Origin: JBBSVE01 sp038233815
Lineage (GTDB): Bacteria > Pseudomonadota > Alphaproteobacteria > Rhodobacterales > Rhodobacteraceae
Direction: 5' to 3'
Assembly: GCA_038233815.1 (NCBI GenBank)
Contig: JBBSVE010000190.1
Span: forward strand, 1-5,164
Length of the DNA: 5,164 nt
Numbering within the stretch: the stretch's first letter is position 1; every line of letters starts with the position of its first letter. The notes beneath the pieces are model-generated. The model saw only the letters and a program-made list of their open reading frames with translations. It was not told the origin of the DNA and ran no database searches. Below are positions 3,945 through 5,164 of this stretch, piece by piece. Made by a program: the position numbers and the translations under genes.

Positions 3945-4913
3945 GTGTTTTCCGCCGGCAGCGCCGGGGGCGGGGCCCACCCGGGGCCGGCTCGCCGGGC
4001 CGAGCGACAGGAGCGCGCGATCCGAACCGAGGCGACGAGGACCGACCCACCCGCACCCGCCGAGCCGAACCCGTCTGCGGCGGCGGCACGGCGTGCCGGC
4101 CCGCCGGTGCTGGCGCCGGAAACCCAACGGCTCTACGCCGGCGACTGGGCCAGGTTCCAAACCTGGTGCCGCGCCACCGGACAGCGCGCGCTGCCGGCCA
4201 CGCCCGACACCGTCGCCGCGTTCCTGGCCACCGGCACGCTCAGCCCCGGCACACGCCGCCGCCGGCTGGCCGCGATCGTCGCCCGGCACCGCCAGTACGC
4301 TCTGGCCGCCCCGGTCGATGCCGGCGTGCGCGCGGCATTGCGCGCGAGCGCTGCGAGCGCCTCGAGCGCCGCGGGCGCCTCGGGCATCGCGGGCAAAGGC
4401 ACCGGCCCGGCGGATCGCAGGATTGCCTTCTTCCCCTCGGATCTGGCGCGCATGGCGCAGATCTGTCCGGCCGACCTGGCCGGGTGGCGCGATCGCACGC
4501 TGCTGCTGTTGGCCGCCGCCGGCATCGAGGCCGGGCACGATCCCGCGCTCGGTCGTACCGGGATCGGTCGCATCGGGCTCGGTCGCACCGGGCGCAGCCC
4601 GGCCGCGTTCGGCCGGGCCGCGCTGGTCGGCCTCGATGCCGAGGACATTCGTTTCACCGATGCCGGGGTTGAGCTGACGCTGCGCGACCGCGCGGTCAGC
4701 CGCACGGTCCAACTGCGGCGCGACCCCGGTTTCTGCCCGGTGCGCGCGCTGGAAACCTGGTTGCGGCTGTCCGACACCGCGTTCGGGCCGGTGTTTCGCA
4801 AGATCGACCGCTGGGGCAATTTGGAACACCGCCGGCTCGGCGCCGACGCACTGCGCCGCATCTTTGCCCGGCGCGCCATGCCGGCGCCGCCGGTCCCGGG
4901 AAAACAGCGATGA
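3945..4913 (+). CDS. Catalytically degenerate tyrosine-recombinase paralogue
   Basis: The 322-residue product shares the core-binding domain of the neighbouring recombinase: TQRLYAGDWARFQTWCRATG (60-79) parallels TRKAYESDWTRFAAWCRTRD there, and LPATPDTVAAFL parallels LPAAPALVALYL. The catalytic fold is traceable from WRDRTLLLLAAAG (181-193) through RAALVGLDAEDI (224-235) to CPVRALETWLRLSD (264-277). However, the position of Arg I appears to be glycine (G223 in FGRAALVGL), the following family Glu is Ala, and an insertion of about 28 residues precedes this block. The protein ends in ARRAMPAPPVPGKQR with no HxxR, H/W or tyrosine. It probably binds DNA but cannot cut it, suggesting an accessory or regulatory role, or decay. 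The GTG at 3945 has no clear ribosome site, so a later start (for example GTG at 4107) is possible. Its stop overlaps the next ATG. A long antisense frame here is low-complexity and rejected. Confidence 0.75.
   Translation: MFSAGSAGGGAHPGPARRAERQERAIRTEATRTDPPAPAEPNPSAAAARRAGPPVLAPETQRLYAGDWARFQTWCRATGQRALPATPDTVAAFLATGTLSPGTRRRRLAAIVARHRQYALAAPVDAGVRAALRASAASASSAAGASGIAGKGTGPADRRIAFFPSDLARMAQICPADLAGWRDRTLLLLAAAGIEAGHDPALGRTGIGRIGLGRTGRSPAAFGRAALVGLDAEDIRFTDAGVELTLRDRAVSRTVQLRRDPGFCPVRALETWLRLSDTAFGPVFRKIDRWGNLEHRRLGADALRRIFARRAMPAPPVPGKQR
4344..4397. repeat. 9-bp tandem repeats encoding an Ala/Ser/Gly linker
   Basis: Six consecutive 9-bp units start at 4344, 4353, 4362, 4371, 4380 and 4389, the first four of the form KCGRGCGCY (GCGAGCGCT, GCGAGCGCC, TCGAGCGCC, GCGGGCGCC) and the last two more diverged. 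They encode ASAASASSAAGASGIAGK (residues 134-151), lying between the DNA-binding and catalytic-like domains, where a flexible linker is expected. Confidence 0.6.
4551..4595. repeat. Three 15-bp tandem repeats within the degenerate catalytic domain
   Basis: GGTCGTACCGGGATC, GGTCGCATCGGGCTC and GGTCGCACCGGGCGC follow one another directly (4551-4565, 4566-4580, 4581-4595). They encode GRTGI-GRIGL-GRTGR (residues 203-217), immediately before the block where the catalytic Arg I should lie. The in-frame expansion accounts for about half of the insertion that separates LLLLAAAG from FGRAALVGL. Confidence 0.8.
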
Positions 4914-5164
4914 CGCGCGGCCGGATTGGGGCGACCGTCGCCGCGGCCGAGGCCGCCGCCGACGCGCTGCGCGACTGGTTGCGGACTCAGCAGAAGGTTC
5001 CAGGCGGAACCGGGACGACGGAACCATTGTCCGGAGCGACCGGTGGGGCCGGGGGGGGGCGGGGCGGCCGGGGGCGCCCGGGGCGCCGCCCGGCCCCCCC
5101 GCCGCCGCGCCGGCCCGGCCGGCGGCCGGGGGCGGCCGGGGGCGGGCGCCCGCCCCGCCCCCCC
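4910..5164 (+). CDS. Unknown coupled gene, 3' end outside window
   Basis: The ATG at 4910 overlaps the preceding TGA as ATGA, so translation is probably coupled to the degenerate recombinase. The credible part is MTRGRIGATVAAAEAAADAL followed by RDWLRTQQKVPGGTGTTEPL and SGATG, about 45 residues: a short basic N-terminus and an alanine-rich amphipathic helix. I recognise no family and see no HxxR or tyrosine that would make it the missing half of its neighbour. The frame stays open to the window end, but residues after 45 are encoded by the A/T-free tail and should not be trusted. Confidence 0.45.
   Translation, partial: MTRGRIGATVAAAEAAADALRDWLRTQQKVPGGTGTTEPLSGATGGAGGGRGGRGRPGRRPAPPPPRRPGRRPGAAGGGRPPRPP
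5045..5164. other. A/T-free terminal tract, probable sequence artefact
   Basis: All 120 bases are G or C, with runs of nine G, seven C and a final run of eight C. The neighbouring genes are GC-rich but still use A and T regularly, so the change at 5044 is abrupt. It lies exactly at the window end, which fits a low-quality contig end or poly-G type miscalls better than biology. Confidence 0.7.

Noticed and set aside
3891..5027. 378-codon minus-strand frame
   Set aside because: Low-complexity Arg/Ala/Gly product, antisense to the integrase-like core-binding domain encoded on the plus strand.

Overview
The window looks like the core of a low-copy alphaproteobacterial plasmid joined to a more GC-rich accessory segment. 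The replication protein, the short ParA with its tiny partner, and the very GC-rich, alanine/arginine-rich recombinase proteins recall plasmids of the Acetobacteraceae and relatives (Acidiphilium and Acetobacter types). That host assignment is inferred from protein style, not from a marker gene.

Positions 1-2321 form the plasmid backbone. A repA-type initiator gene runs leftward from 685 and leaves the window at position 1 without its C-terminus. Positions 686-1258 hold no intact gene but are dense with signals: an AT-rich stretch (about 771-810), four iterons of the form TATCGGTTMTCCCCC (811-942), a DnaA-box-like site (878-886), a GC-rich hairpin (970-988), a fossil of an SRAP (YedK/HMCES-like) gene start (1016-1084), and a cluster of AGATATCT palindromes (1121-1197) that probably acts as partition site and/or parA operator. 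A parA gene (1259-1951) and a small ribbon-helix-helix-like partner (1953-2321) follow as a one-base-spaced operon. RepA with the iterons would drive replication; ParA, its partner and the palindrome cluster would segregate the plasmid.

From about 2340 the DNA becomes clearly richer in G and C. First comes a short stretch (about 2340-2672) with two coupled or frameshifted plus-strand reading frames of unknown function, bracketed by an 11-bp direct repeat. Then comes an apparently intact tyrosine recombinase on the minus strand (2674-3801). A divergent plus-strand gene (3945-4913) encodes a relative with the same N-terminal DNA-binding domain but without a recognisable catalytic Arg I, HxxR or tyrosine. 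The 143-bp gap between them contains a 13-7-13 imperfect inverted repeat (3841-3873) with the architecture of a tyrosine-recombinase core site. A third gene starts with an ATGA overlap at 4910 and runs off the end.

The recombinase, the catalytically degenerate paralogue, the candidate crossover site and the coupled third gene are the most interesting part: they could be a small recombination module with a regulatory or accessory subunit. The last 120 bases (5045-5164) contain no A or T at all and probably reflect a poor-quality contig end.
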